Part shown: positions 1-10,994 of the stretch, one piece after another
How positions within the stretch are numbered: position 1 is the stretch's first letter
Layout of the letters: each line of letters opens with the position of its first letter
NCBI RefSeq assembly: GCF_001949145.1
Contig: NW_019091403.1
Location: forward strand, 17,650-79,649
Direction: 5' to 3'
DNA length: 62,000 nucleotides
DNA from: Acanthaster planci
Lineage: Eukaryota > Echinodermata > Asteroidea > Valvatida > Acanthasteridae
Notes under the pieces: generated by a model
What the model saw: only the letters and a program-made list of their open reading frames with translations
Told to the model about the DNA's origin: nothing
Database searches by the model: none
Made by a program: the position numbers and the translations under genes

Positions 1-289
1 AAACCGGGAGTGATCCGTGCCACACTAGTGGGGCTACCTGTTTCCCAATAAATGTCAAAGTTGTAGGCCTAATCGTCAACATTACCCTTTGCTATTCCAT
101 GCTTGTTCTGCTATTGGCATAGGGGAAGACGAGAAGACCGGAGAGAGCAGAGAAATGAACTTCCAATTCCATGGTTCCGAACTGTTGACAGGAAAAATCG
201 AAAAAGTGCCACATGGACGGTGCCATTTTGAGAAGTAAATTTACACTAGTTGAGAGCGCCACCAATCGTCGAAATGCGTTAAGGCAACT

Positions 290-430
290 CACTTTAGGAG
301 GCGCGATGGCCACACCCCAGATTGGTTTCTCAACTCGCATACGCGCAGGCGTTTTTCGTGCAGCCTTTCAAACTGCGCGCTCGAGTTCCATCGCGTATCA
401 TCGACGCACGGAGAAACGCCGAAAATAGTC
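290..430 (+). promoter_or_regulatory. CpG-rich putative PACRG promoter / 5' leader
   Basis: The 130 bp just before the PACRG start codon carry about 17 CpG dinucleotides, clustered between 301 and 425, far denser than the AT-rich sequence around them. A CCAAT-like motif lies near 262. In vertebrates PACRG shares a bidirectional promoter with PRKN, so a CpG-rich start region fits. In the PACRG frame the sequence is open back to a TGA at 251-253 but has no ATG, which supports 431 as the first usable start or an upstream non-coding exon. A GGCAAC at 283-288 matches one half of an RFX X-box, the motif common before ciliary genes, but the other half is missing. No TATA box was recognised. Confidence 0.35.
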
Positions 431-673
431 ATGGTTCTTCATCATTTCGAACCAAGCCCTGAAAAAGAGTCGATCGGCTCCCAAATGAACTTTCCCTCAA
501 GCGTGTTTCTGATTCCGAAATGGAGGCAGGAGAACGGCAGCGACAGGCCGCCACTAGCGGGGGCCACTCGGGCCCGAGAAGCCAAGCGGAGCATCTTCAG
601 GAAGCTATACGACAGGGGTGACCTACCCATCGCCTTACATCATGACTCCATGGGCAACAAGATCATATGGAAG
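431..673 (+). CDS. PACRG: PACRG coding exon 1
   Basis: This exon encodes the variable N terminus and the first conserved block, [18 protein letters not shown] followed by MGNKIIWK. It ends in phase 0 at AAG before the donor GTTAATG at 674; that donor is non-optimal at +3/+4. Reading through would continue in frame to a stop at 797-799, so the splice site rather than a stop ends the exon. Confidence 0.85.
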
Positions 674-2383
674 GTTAATGAGTCTCTCGCCCATTTATTA
701 TTTTCTTATAGACCAGTGGACCATAATGCAAATAAGTTAATCAATCTTGTCATATCAACAGAGCTGAGAGAGGTAGACCCTACATTAATCTTGCCGTGAC
801 CGATGGGTGGATCACCAAAGCCACTTTATCTACTTCTGTCACGGGCCTAATCCATATTAAAACAATGAAAATCAGGCTGCAGAAATCATATAGGGGGCCT
901 ATTTTAATTAAAAAGTTCAGTTAATTTAAGATAACACTTAAGCTGCAGAACGACAAAAACTTCACGTTACGTGACTTATATCCATAGCGCCAAAACTGTC
1001 CGGGGGTCGGTTTTAACGCTGACACTTCGTTCAAAAGGTGGCAGCCGATCAATGAGTGATTAAAGACTACTGAGCAAGCAACACATTTTAACCCCGCCCC
1101 GCCTTATTTGGATCCACTGGATTTAAAATGATGACCCCTTTCATTTCTAGAGCCAATTAGAAGAACTGGACTACCACCACTTCCTGCCACTCTTCTTTGA
1201 CGGGCTCACCGAGACGTTTCACCCTTACTCCTTCTTCGCCTACCGAGGAATCTGCGATCTGCTTGAGCACGGAGGACCGAAGATATTACCCGTGGTCCCT
1301 CAACTAATCCTTCCCATTAAAGGTAGGCCTATCTATAGTTCCCCTTGACGTTCAGCTTCTGCGTGGGTGGTACTCCTAAACCTCAGTCAAGAGAAATAAT
1401 TCACGACACCGTAAACGACTTTACTGCCCGAACATTACTGGTGATTTTCCTGTTTATTTACCTCAAAATACTTGTACTAGGACTAAGTTCTTTTCTTTAA
1501 TCAGAGGCTCTGAACACCCGTACTAAACAAGTTGTATGCAACACTCTGAAGTCCTTACAGCACCTGGTGCGTTCGGCAGAGCTGGTTGGTGAAGCCTTGG
1601 TGCCGTATTACAGACACATTCTTCCTGTCCTAAACATTTTCAAGGGTCAAAACTGTGAGTAAAACCACGTACACTACACTACTAACTATTGAAGGACTCA
1701 GAAGGGTTCAGAAGCTGAAATTGTTCATTTCCAAATCAATCCTCTGAAGTTGGCTTTGAATTTTTGTGTCATTCTTTTGTAAAACAAGAAAGTAGAAACG
1801 GCCCAGAGCGACGGTGCGCAGGACGCCCGAAGCGGCAACATGGCCGTCTTGCTTGCCATGTCTGTTGATACACAGGGCCAAACGAAATTTTGAGTGTGCT
1901 GTACGGCGATGAAATTTATCCATACAAGACCATTCTAAGGAATGCAGCAAAAATGTAATACACTCAAAAATGTTAACGGTGAATTTTCCACAAGGAAAAT
2001 CAAGCGTTGCATGGACACTACCTACCTTTAAGCCACCATGCTGCCAAAATTTTGTCGACATTTTTGGCGGGCCGCATCGTCCGAGTTTTCGCGTGCCAAC
2101 CTTGGTAACGGTGCAGGATTTCGTTTTTACCAATAAGACTAGAGTTTATGAATGGCGACATAATTGCTTACGTTTAATCTCCGAAATGCATGTGACGTGG
2201 TTTGTTTGGTAAATTACAGTCAACTTGGGCGACGGAATCGAGTACGGTCAGCAGAAACGGGAAAATATCGGCGATTTGATAGAAGAAACATTGAGGGCGC
2301 TAGAAAGGTACGGCGGCGACGAGGCTTACACGTACATCCGATACATGGTGCCAACCTACCAATCATGCCACGAGAACAACTGA
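431..2383 (+). CDS. PACRG: PACRG, parkin co-regulated protein (four exons, gene-level)
   Basis: PACRG is a small alpha-solenoid protein that, with CFAP20, forms the inner junction joining A- and B-tubules of ciliary doublet microtubules. Join 431-673, 1151-1322, 1505-1654 and 2220-2383: 729 nt, 242 residues plus TGA, close to the short vertebrate isoform. Phases are 0, 1 and 1, with donors GTTAATG, GTAGGC and GTGAGT and acceptors TCTAG, ATCAG and TACAG. Diagnostic blocks include [50 protein letters not shown] and [15 protein letters not shown], ending [11 protein letters not shown]. The first 50 or so residues do not resemble the vertebrate N terminus, which is also poorly conserved within the family. 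ATG 431 is the first in-frame start; an alternative ATG lies at 485. The gene converges with the QKI-type gene on the minus strand. Identity is from conserved motifs; the exact N terminus is inferred. Confidence 0.93.
1151..1322 (+). CDS. PACRG: PACRG coding exon 2
   Basis: It begins after acceptor TTTCTAG with [19 protein letters not shown] and runs through the [15 protein letters not shown] block to PQLILPIK. It holds 57 codons plus one base; the donor GTAGGCC follows at 1323. Nearly every residue from the paired histidines onward has a direct PACRG counterpart. Confidence 0.93.
1505..1654 (+). CDS. PACRG: PACRG coding exon 3
   Basis: The exon opens by completing a Glu codon ([16 protein letters not shown]) and encodes helical repeat units with [19 protein letters not shown] and [11 protein letters not shown]. 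Length 150 nt, phase 1 at both ends, so skipping it would keep the frame. The donor GTGAGT is strong. Confidence 0.94.
2220..2383 (+). CDS. PACRG: PACRG terminal coding exon 4
   Basis: After acceptor ATTACAG the exon completes a Phe codon and encodes [19 protein letters not shown], then the C-terminal helix [20 protein letters not shown] and the family's VPTYxSC ending, with HENN and TGA at 2381-2383. The vertebrate protein ends two or three residues after the same Cys, so the C terminus is complete. Confidence 0.94.
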
Positions 2384-3736
2384 TGAATATTCATTACCCT
2401 GAGCACTGCCTTGGATGCAAGTTTGCATATTCATAATTTGACAGTGTTCAAGGTTTAGAGGAAACTCTCCACTAACTTTTTGTGCAAATGCTTTTCCTCG
2501 ACTTCATATTTGTATATTTTTATTTACCAAACTAGTCAAACAAAACCAAACTTAAAATTTTTGATTTTTCTTTCTCCCAGTCGGTTTTAATGACGAATAA
2601 TATCAAAACATTTTCAATGAATTAACAATCAGTTTATGATAAATTGTAAAAATAACGAATTCCTTGTAGTAAATGCTATTAACAGTTCATTTCTCATCTT
2701 ACTCTACTCAAATCAATGGCCTCCTGTTTCTTTCGACAACAAAAACTGAATGGGGAACAAAAGTTGAAGTTATTCTCAAAAACAATTCCACGTTATGTGA
2801 TCCTGACCTTTCATGCGGCCAAAATGTCTAGCCTGCCATGTCTGAGGTTGGTCTGGCTGCAGCAAAAAAAAACACATACTGAAAATGTCAGGTAAACTGT
2901 TGAGTGACACATTAGTGACAGCTGTGCCCTTCAAAAAATTAGTGCTTATGTTATTAAGTGAAAAAAAAGACACTAGAATCTGGTAATCATGGGGAAAAGG
3001 AATAACAAAGGGGTAGGAATCACAATATCAGGGTGAAGCCATAAGGAGGGCAGATCAAGAAAATCAGATAGATGGAAAGATAGAGGGAAAGAAACAACTA
3101 TCTTTGAAGTTTATACTTGGACTGACAGGCTTCATTGAATCATTCTGAATTCTTCCAAAAAAGGCAATTTAAAAGATTTAAGGAAGAGAGGTCTTAAGAC
3201 AGTGAGGCATTTTGCAGTCAGGCTGAGCAGCGGTCATACTTCAGAAGGGTATTCGTATTTGAAATTTCATAGGAACTGTTTTTCTCATTCCAATTTATAC
3301 AGGAGGCTCATCGACTCTACCAAAAGTTTCTATAACTACCACAAATCATAGGTGGACTACTTAAGTACAATATTCCATACAAAAATACATGAATATACAC
3401 TTTTTTCTTGCTCTTCAGGAAAAAAACGAAACAAAGAAAAACCACATCTACTCATTAAACTATGATTAACTACCTACATTTCTGTTCTATTTGTAATATG
3501 TTGAGATTACATTTTTACGGTTATTACGAATGAACAACATCTTCGGTGTTGCTTCTCAATGCATAGATAGTGATACTTCAGAACTTAACATTTTGCATAA
3601 ACTCAATTCTGGTATATTGCATTTTGTTTTGATGTTATGTTTTAATGGGGAAAGGATTTTTTCAGTGGATCCATGAGGGGAAAAGGGTATCTCATTAAGG
3701 CATGAAAAGAAAAATGAATTTTAGAAATCTTATTTG

Positions 3737-3784
3737 AATTTTTTGGGGGCAACTAAACTAAATTTTTTGGGGAAGCAACTAAAC
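3737..3784. repeat. Imperfect tandem duplication, about 24 bp x2
   Basis: Two neighbouring copies share AATTTTTTGGGG and CAACTAAAC, differing by a 2-base change in the middle. A local duplication; no function is visible. Confidence 0.7.
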
Positions 3785-5010
3785 CTCAATTGAGCTTCTG
3801 GAAATCTGTTGGGAAGAACAATTCTTTGGAGCTGGAAGAATTGGTATGTGTACATAGTCTTTATATTATCTCAATACCAGATTGGAGGCCAAAAGAATGT
3901 TCAAATTACAATTTTTTTTTTAAATTTTTAACTTTTGATCTTTGAACTGGCTCTGAAATTTAAGTAACATTAACACTCTTTCTTGAAACTTCAAGGGAAG
4001 GAATTTTCACTAAATTCAGCAGTTCATGGATCACAAAAAGAGACCATTTAAAAAACAGCAAATTTCATTGGGGAATTGGAATAAGAAAAGAATGCTTTGT
4101 AAGAAACGCAGGGTACTAACAGTAACCAAAATAATGCATAACCTGTGAATAAATAATGTTGCATAACTGTTGCATATGCTAATAATCTGGGATATACGGA
4201 AACGGTAAAGAATATACATGGTGGAGACATAACATAAGATAAATAAATGATATAAATAGGCTTACAGGGCAAACTTCAGGAGATTTAAGACTGTGGGTGT
4301 AATAATTGAGAATTGTAGAGGGCATCCTGAAACCACAAGATTTTTAGATCCTTCAAAATTGGCTGAAATGGCACACTGCTGTCTGTTTTGGATAATGTTG
4401 GCATTTCTAATCAAGTGCAGCAAGTCTGGTATGGAATGGTGTAGTCTCCACCATCCCTCCAAAAGAAATCCATCCACTGATTTTGGCCTAAAATGGCAAA
4501 AAAAAGAGGATTTTCTAAAATCTCACTGAAGGGTCATGTGACCAGAGAAGTGCCAGAAATTGGCCTCGTCTTCTCTTTCTTCTTATAATGGATATAACTA
4601 ACCGGTTGTGAATCTTATCTGTGCCGGCATGTTGAACAGCCAAAAAATCCCCCCCCGGCAAAAGAATGCCCTCTACAATATTAAATTTGTTTTCCTTTAA
4701 AGAAGGCACATTACAGCAAACCAGAATGGCCGATACATCACATTTTCCATTTCTGAGTTTACGTTATCGCAGAATCAGGGTGGGATTATGCCCTGATTTA
4801 TGACAAAACGTGTTCAAGTAATAAAACAGCTTTATACAGACCATTCGTTAATTTCTTTTACATCTCTTTCACAAGTAAAAAAACAAAACAAACATGCAGT
4901 AAAAAATGCTTCTAGTGAGCTAAGCCTCAACGACAGTCTGTACTTAAGTCTTACATATTCTGTTTGTCTGTGTTCCATACCATAAAAAGACCCTGCTAAA
5001 TCCGCGTAGT

Positions 5011-5023
5011 ATTAGTTAAGTTA
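5011..5023 (-). promoter_or_regulatory. Candidate QKI response element (minus strand)
   Basis: On the minus strand the sequence reads TAACTTAACTAAT: a half-site UAAC followed closely by the core ACUAAU. QKI and its relatives bind ACUAAY with a UAAY half-site nearby. The site lies in the putative 3' region of the QKI-type gene. Such short motifs occur by chance about once per 2 kb, so this is only a candidate. Confidence 0.25.
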
Positions 5024-5897
5024 GGCCTAGATACTTCTCAGCAATTTTTCCTGGTTTTTACTCAGTCTTTTTCTCTTGTCGCATGCTTTCTGGACAGCCC
5101 AAAATGTTCAGATTACAATTTATTCAATTCATGAGATGAAATTAACAATGAAGCAGCAGGAACTTCATTTTTGAGTTCAAGTTCAATTTCTTGGACAAAT
5201 TGATTATGAGCAATACATAAAGTTTCAAACATTTTTTCGAGATGAATTTTTTTGGTTGATTCGTTTGATTGGATAATGAAGGGAAAAAAACCACAATAAA
5301 TATTCTCTGGATACATACCCTGTTTGGTGTTGTAAAAAGCTAGCAAATGAATATTGAGAAAAAACCAACTGACTATGAACCTATTAAGTTCCTATTTTCA
5401 ACAATTCTCAAGTCCAGATGACTGATTAAACCTGCTAACGTGACCTGAAGGGAGGAACCAGACTCCTTTTTGTCTGCATTCTGTGATCTGATTGGCCAAC
5501 TCAGAATGCTGAAGTCACAATTCAATCCAGGCAGCCAATGTAAACTGTTCCTTTTTGAGGGGATGTGAAATACAATGAGACAGAATCCAAACCTCCATGA
5601 TTCCAAATTTGCTGAGATTAAATGACTGGATCGGTATTGTGCACTTCCATAATACAAAAGAGAATAACCTAGAACAAAATGTACTGTATCGGACAGTAGC
5701 GTACCTCATAATAACCTCAGTCAGTCAGTTTTTGGAGTGAATTCAAGCTTGGCAAGACTGTTCTTGGAATATAATCATCACAAAATACTCTGACATGTAA
5801 GACTGTTACGGCTCAATCTACTTATTATCTAATCTGAAAGTCTTTAAGTGTAACAGAAGTCCCAAAGCACAAACAACCAAACACTATAGACGAAAGA

Positions 5898-5933
5898 GTA
5901 AATATAACGGTAAATATAACAGTAAATATCGGT
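5898..5933. repeat. 12-bp tandem repeat, three copies
   Basis: Three consecutive units begin GTAAATAT (5898, 5910, 5922); the first two are GTAAATATAACG and GTAAATATAACA and the third diverges at its end. Confidence 0.75.
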
Positions 5934-8900
5934 CAATATGCATATAAATGTCACACACTCCAACTATTATACATAATGCATAATGTGAGATTGTAGCTTG
6001 AAGGCTGGTTAATAGTTTGCGTACATGGGAAACAAACTGCCCAACTGTAAAACCAAAAATACACAGACGGTGGAAACCTTTGTTGTATCGTGACCTGAAA
6101 GCAGTTGGATATTAGTCCCCTTAAACTGACGACCATTTCAGCCTGCTCAAAAGTTCCTTTCTGATGAACTGCTTAGGGTGGAAAAAGACTTTCCACGTTG
6201 CCTTTTTTTGGGGCCTATTTAAATCTGTGGGGACATCATTTCACCTGTCCGCTGAACAGGGAGATCTTTTACATAATTTAACTTCAAAATATCCTGGATG
6301 GTTTGTCCCTCTGAGCAGCAGCAAAATATAAACCAGCCTTTACACATCCAACACAATCTGATATCATCAACAATTTAAAATCATAAAAGAACTTGAATTT
6401 TCTCATCTTCCCTCAACCAAAAAAACAAAAACAAAATAAAATCTAAAATTACCTAAATAGCCTCGTCAACTTTGCCATTTTCAAACTCTTTTCCGAAACA
6501 AAAACTTTCAACCTTTACATCCATAATACTTAATGCTAAATCAGCCTCCTAACAAACATCCTTTTTTTTTTTAGATTCTGTTTTTACTAAACAAGATTTT
6601 TAAGTACAAATGCTTGCTTCGGAGGGGCAGCAAACCCCTTTAAACTGTGCAATAATATGGAAGCACATCGACTTTGCTTATTAATACTCTTGATTTAAAC
6701 TTTCAATCTACTATCTGTAACATACATTTCCAAAAGATCCGTGTACCTAGCATGCCAAAAAATTCTCTTGGACTTGCAGGAATTCATCTCAAAATTTCCT
6801 CTGCATTTCTCCCAATGTCCCAAGTTGTTCCTCAAGAAGTTCACCCTGGTTACGGATCATCCCCCCCGTTCCCCCCACCCCCAGTTTGAAGCCCAACTTC
6901 TGCAGATTTTTATTTCAGGAAGTTTATCGCAAGTCATATCACAGATAGAACTCTCCTTTTCTTTTTTTGTTTCCAGTCTCTTTCTTTTGTGGACTTTTTG
7001 TTACACTGCTGCCGCATGCGCTGCAAGGACAGCCACGTGTTCCCCCCCTGTCCAATCAATTCCCTGAGAAGCTTTGAGGCAGCTGTGGTGTAGTCATGTG
7101 ACCTCTTCGTCTGTAAATTGCTTTCAAAATGACTTCACTGACCTATGTGTCACGTTAAGGCTGCTGGCCATTCCAACGTATTATAAAATAATTCCTTTTT
7201 TTTTTCTTTTTTGTATATTTTATTTGGTAGTTTTAAAAATTTGTGTTGGTTGATACTTTGACCATATCTATCTACTTACAACCACAGTGAGTTAAGGAAT
7301 CATGCTTTTTTTTACATTTGTTTGCAACAGTGCTTAATTTTCAAATTGAACTGTCCTGAACTGCAGCTGAAGTACGTCTTGGTGTGACCTAGGAGACGAG
7401 TTAATGTAAACGTGGCTGAGCCTGACAAATATTCATACTCACCTTCAAAATGATTCCACAGATGGCCAACACATAAGGTTTGTGCAACGTGGCTGGTTCA
7501 CATGGACTGCTCACATGCAAACTGTAAAGCCCTTCACTGGTCAATTTACAAGTGAACACTGACATTGCAACCAGTTCCGCAAATAATTCCCAAGTAATGA
7601 TTATGCCCAGTTCAGAAAGGACAAATGCTATTTGTTCCGAACTAGAGATCCGTTGAGTGAAAATTGCACGTCAATTACAAGGCGAATGTGGGAGCAGATC
7701 TGCATACTCCAAATTGAAAAGTAGGCACTGAAGAACCATTCTGTATCTTAAACAAGACATGTTTTTACCCTGTAACGTACTGCGTGTAGCAACAAGACAG
7801 GGTGATTATCTTGGTCCGACACTAATGCTAGAACATGTACAACTCTCCCAGGGGTTATTGCTTAATGTTTACAGGCACTCGGATGCTTAAAATGAAGCTC
7901 TGGAGCTAAGGGCAACAGCGAGAACTAAGCAGAAAACTAGCCTTAAATCATGTCCTGCGCTTGACATTTTGGCCTAGTTGCCTACACTGTCATTTCTGAC
8001 AGCTTGGAAAAATTTGTGGGTGTGCAAGCCTGCCCGCCTGGACTGCATTCTATTATTATATTTTAGATGGCACTCAATTTTCCTTGAAGCATGCTAAGGT
8101 GAATTAGAAAGAAGCTAGTTTCTCTGATTACGCCTACAGACAACCTATTGTTACAAAACCAGAATTGGTAATAAGAGAGAACAACATCCACAAAGGTTGT
8201 TAGGTTGTGCTGTGTTCTAGATGAATTACATTTCTGAAATTGGCTAGTTGCTATGTTTGGAAATGGAACAGACTGTAACTACATTTTGCACCAATGCAGG
8301 AGATGATATGAGGAATTTCCTTCATTTCCGACACGCAAGTGGTAGTTACCAGAAAATGTTTACACGTTCATTCCGAGTTCATGAAACTGATGAAAAAGCC
8401 ATCTGGTACACAGCACAAAATCCTGCATTATTATTACAGAACTACACACAATGAATCTCAATGCTTACAAACAACCCCACTGTCAACAATGGAATGGTCA
8501 GGCCAACGTCACCTGATAATTAAAAGCCTCTACATGCTCAGATTAAGTTCCAAGAAAGCAGTAACTGAAATATGAATATTCACGTCAGTGACATCGGAGG
8601 AGCATTCCACTGAGAGGTGGGGGAGAATTAATCGGAAGACATTAAGTTGTTGAGAAAAGTAGTTAATATGAAGTAACCCAAAGCAGGAATTATTCCAGGA
8701 GTGAAGTCAACAAAACTGTCGTTATTAATTTGACATACATTTCTTGGTTTTTACAGATCCAGGAGTGTGATAGGTTAAAAATAGCAACCAAACAGCAATA
8801 TGGCTGGTCATTTTGACGTCAACATTGTGATTTTTTTAATTGACTAGTGTGTTATGCATTGGCCCTTAAATGCAAGAGTTGGAATTTAAAAAAAACAAAT

Positions 8901-9660
8901 GCAGTGCCACAAAGAGACCTTTGAGATGTTCAGTGGCCAACTCGTGTCCCTTTTCTATTATTCGCGGCACCCTCAAGTAGTTCCCCAGAGGTTCTGAACA
9001 ATGGAAAGGGGTCACAAAGTCTGGTACCACTAGGCATTTCCAAAGTTTCCATTGCAGTCCTATCCTTTAGTCAGCAGATGGGGAGAAAGGTGTCGCTGTG
9101 GGGCACTTTTCAATGTTAGACATCTGACCCTCTTTCCCGGTTCAGCAGGTTTTAATTTTAGGATCTTGCAATGTAATGCTGGCAAGTTTGCATCCATTGG
9201 AATGACCGATCTCTGCCAAAATTGGTGAGCGACAATTTGCGCTCTGATCTGCTGCTACTATCAGTTCTGAGACAAAGCCACCACATCTTTCTTCCCATTA
9301 CATTTGTTTTGCCAAACTGTTCTTACCCATTTAGACAATGGCAGTTAACACACACTGGTCAAAATATTAGTATAACAGGGCATTTCCTCAAGCTTCTTAA
9401 CGTTCCAGTGAAACACAAATTAATGACAAGCGAGGTGTTTTTTGTTTTTAAATTAAGACTAGACTTGGTTATTTGGAGACAAAAAAACAGTGCTTGGTGT
9501 AAGTACACGCTACAGATGATCTCCTGGAGTAGATGACGGTCGGCCGCAGGGTACCAGGCAATTGCCACAAACTGGTAACTAGACCAGCAGCCACTGTGGT
9601 TGTAGGTAGGAGAGGGGGGAGACTTAATGCTTGTGACCCTGTGCAGCTGATGCTTGAGGG

Positions 9661-9679
9661 GTTAGTCGCTGGCTTAGTC
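9661..9679 (-). promoter_or_regulatory. Candidate QKI response element cluster
   Basis: The minus strand reads GACTAAG-CCAGC-GACTAAC: a near-core and a full ACUAAC core within 19 nt, with a further UUAAC about 16 nt upstream on that strand. It lies in a slightly GC-richer block (9530-9700) of the putative QKI 3' region. Confidence 0.28.
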
Positions 9680-10070
9680 AATGACAGCTGGGGTGTTAAT
9701 GAAACCAAAAAAATTGGGAAGAAAAGGTAAAAGAAACACAGGGTTAGCTTCAAATTTTAGTGTTTTTTTCCCTTCATTTTTTTGTTTGTGATTAAGACAC
9801 AATAGCAAATTACATGTATATTAAAAAGACAGACCTGTACACAAATTATCACATGCATGATAGAATGTCAGAGGTCATGACCTGGGTCTGAGGTTGGTTG
9901 AAATGCAGGTCACGACGTGTGACCCACGTTAACTCGAACCATTATGTCAAATGTACACATTAACTAAAAGAGGCTACATCAAGGGTCATTAGTAATACAT
10001 GTGCCAACGAAGTGTTCCTGTCAAAACACAGATGAAAGTTGTGGGCAGTTGTGCAAGCTTGGGGTCAGAC

Positions 10071-10140
10071 TTTCAATGCTTTTTCATCAAGTTTACAAGG
10101 TTTTAGAGTTAGTTTATCACTTGTTGAAAAAGCATTGAAA
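10071..10140 (-). other. 22-bp-stem hairpin with ACUAAC in the loop
   Basis: TTTCAATGCTTTTTCATCAAGT at 10071-10092 pairs with 10119-10140; 21 of 22 positions are complementary and the loop is 26 nt. Read as RNA from the minus strand, the sense of the neighbouring QKI-type gene, the loop contains AUAAACUAAC, a QKI-type recognition core (10108-10113). It could be a structured 3' UTR element or a short inverted-repeat remnant. A microRNA precursor is less likely, because the near-perfect stem is short. Confidence 0.55.
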
Positions 10141-10334
10141 TAACTTTGCTCACGAATAAGGAAACCTCATCTCGTCAAGTGTCTCCTCAACTTTAATTGT
10201 TACCAAGGGAACACTGAACAGAAAGTCTTCATTTCACTGCAAGAAATTACAAAAAATTTGATTGGCTGTAAATGGCTGCTCTTTTCCCAAAGGGTCAATC
10301 ACAGACCAGGACAAGACTGGGACTTGGATGAGGC

Positions 10335-10350
10335 GTTATTTATTAGTTCA
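10335..10350 (-). promoter_or_regulatory. Candidate bipartite QKI response element with AATAAA
   Basis: The minus strand reads ACTAATAAATAAC: core ACUAAU, three bases, then half-site UAAC, which fits the core-plus-half-site rule for STAR proteins. The same string contains AATAAA (10339-10344), so binding could compete with polyadenylation if the transcript is used here. That last step is inference. Confidence 0.3.
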
Positions 10351-10978
10351 TCCATCATGCCCACAACTAGCACAATGCCCTGGTAACAGATTGCCCATCT
10401 ATGACAGCTAAAAATTAATGGTTGCTATGGCGATAATGAAATGAAAAAAAAAGCTCAGCAAATCAAGATATATGGTTAGGCCAGGAGGCAGAGACAAAAA
10501 ATAATAAAACCACTGACACTGGATTACCATTGGCTGCTTTTGATCAGCTGTTACATACACTTGCATGTGATTGGCTAATGAATGTCACCTGACCTAAAGT
10601 ACTTCCCTCCCTTTTGTTCTGAAGGTCAAATTTTGTGCCTATTGACTTGAAGACTGTTGACTGGTAACCAGGAAAAGTAAAAGAAAAATCACATTTGTTG
10701 AATGAACAGAAGTTATACACTATTACCCAAATGGCTTTGATTTCGATAATCACATGTGATCCGTTAAACAAGATAAATCACCGGATGAACACCAAAATCA
10801 AAAAGAAGAAGTTGAGAACCACTTCTACTCAACAGTACACCGTGTGGGTTAATTGATGACTGAGAGAAGAGAAATCAATACAAACAAACTTCAACAAGAG
10901 TGTTTTAAGAAAAAGGGTCATGCTTCAGAGCGGGTTATGGAATTGATCGAAGATTTCAGTTGTTCAATTTAACAGTTA

Positions 10979-10994
10979 AAAAAAAAAAAAAAAG
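10979..10994. repeat. Poly-A tract on plus strand
   Basis: A run of about 16 A residues, interrupted only at its edge. It could be a retroposon tail or a simple homopolymer; no SINE head was recognised beside it. Confidence 0.6.

Noticed and set aside
283-288. RFX X-box for a ciliary gene promoter
   Set aside because: Only the GGCAAC half is present; the matching left half is absent at any normal spacing.
92-340. Minus-strand ORF considered as parkin's first exon
   Set aside because: It does not resemble the parkin ubiquitin-like N terminus, and PRKN exon 1 encodes only a few residues anyway.
4773-4799. Short hairpin AATCAGGG/CCCTGATT
   Set aside because: An 8-bp stem with a 10-base loop is expected many times by chance in a window this size.
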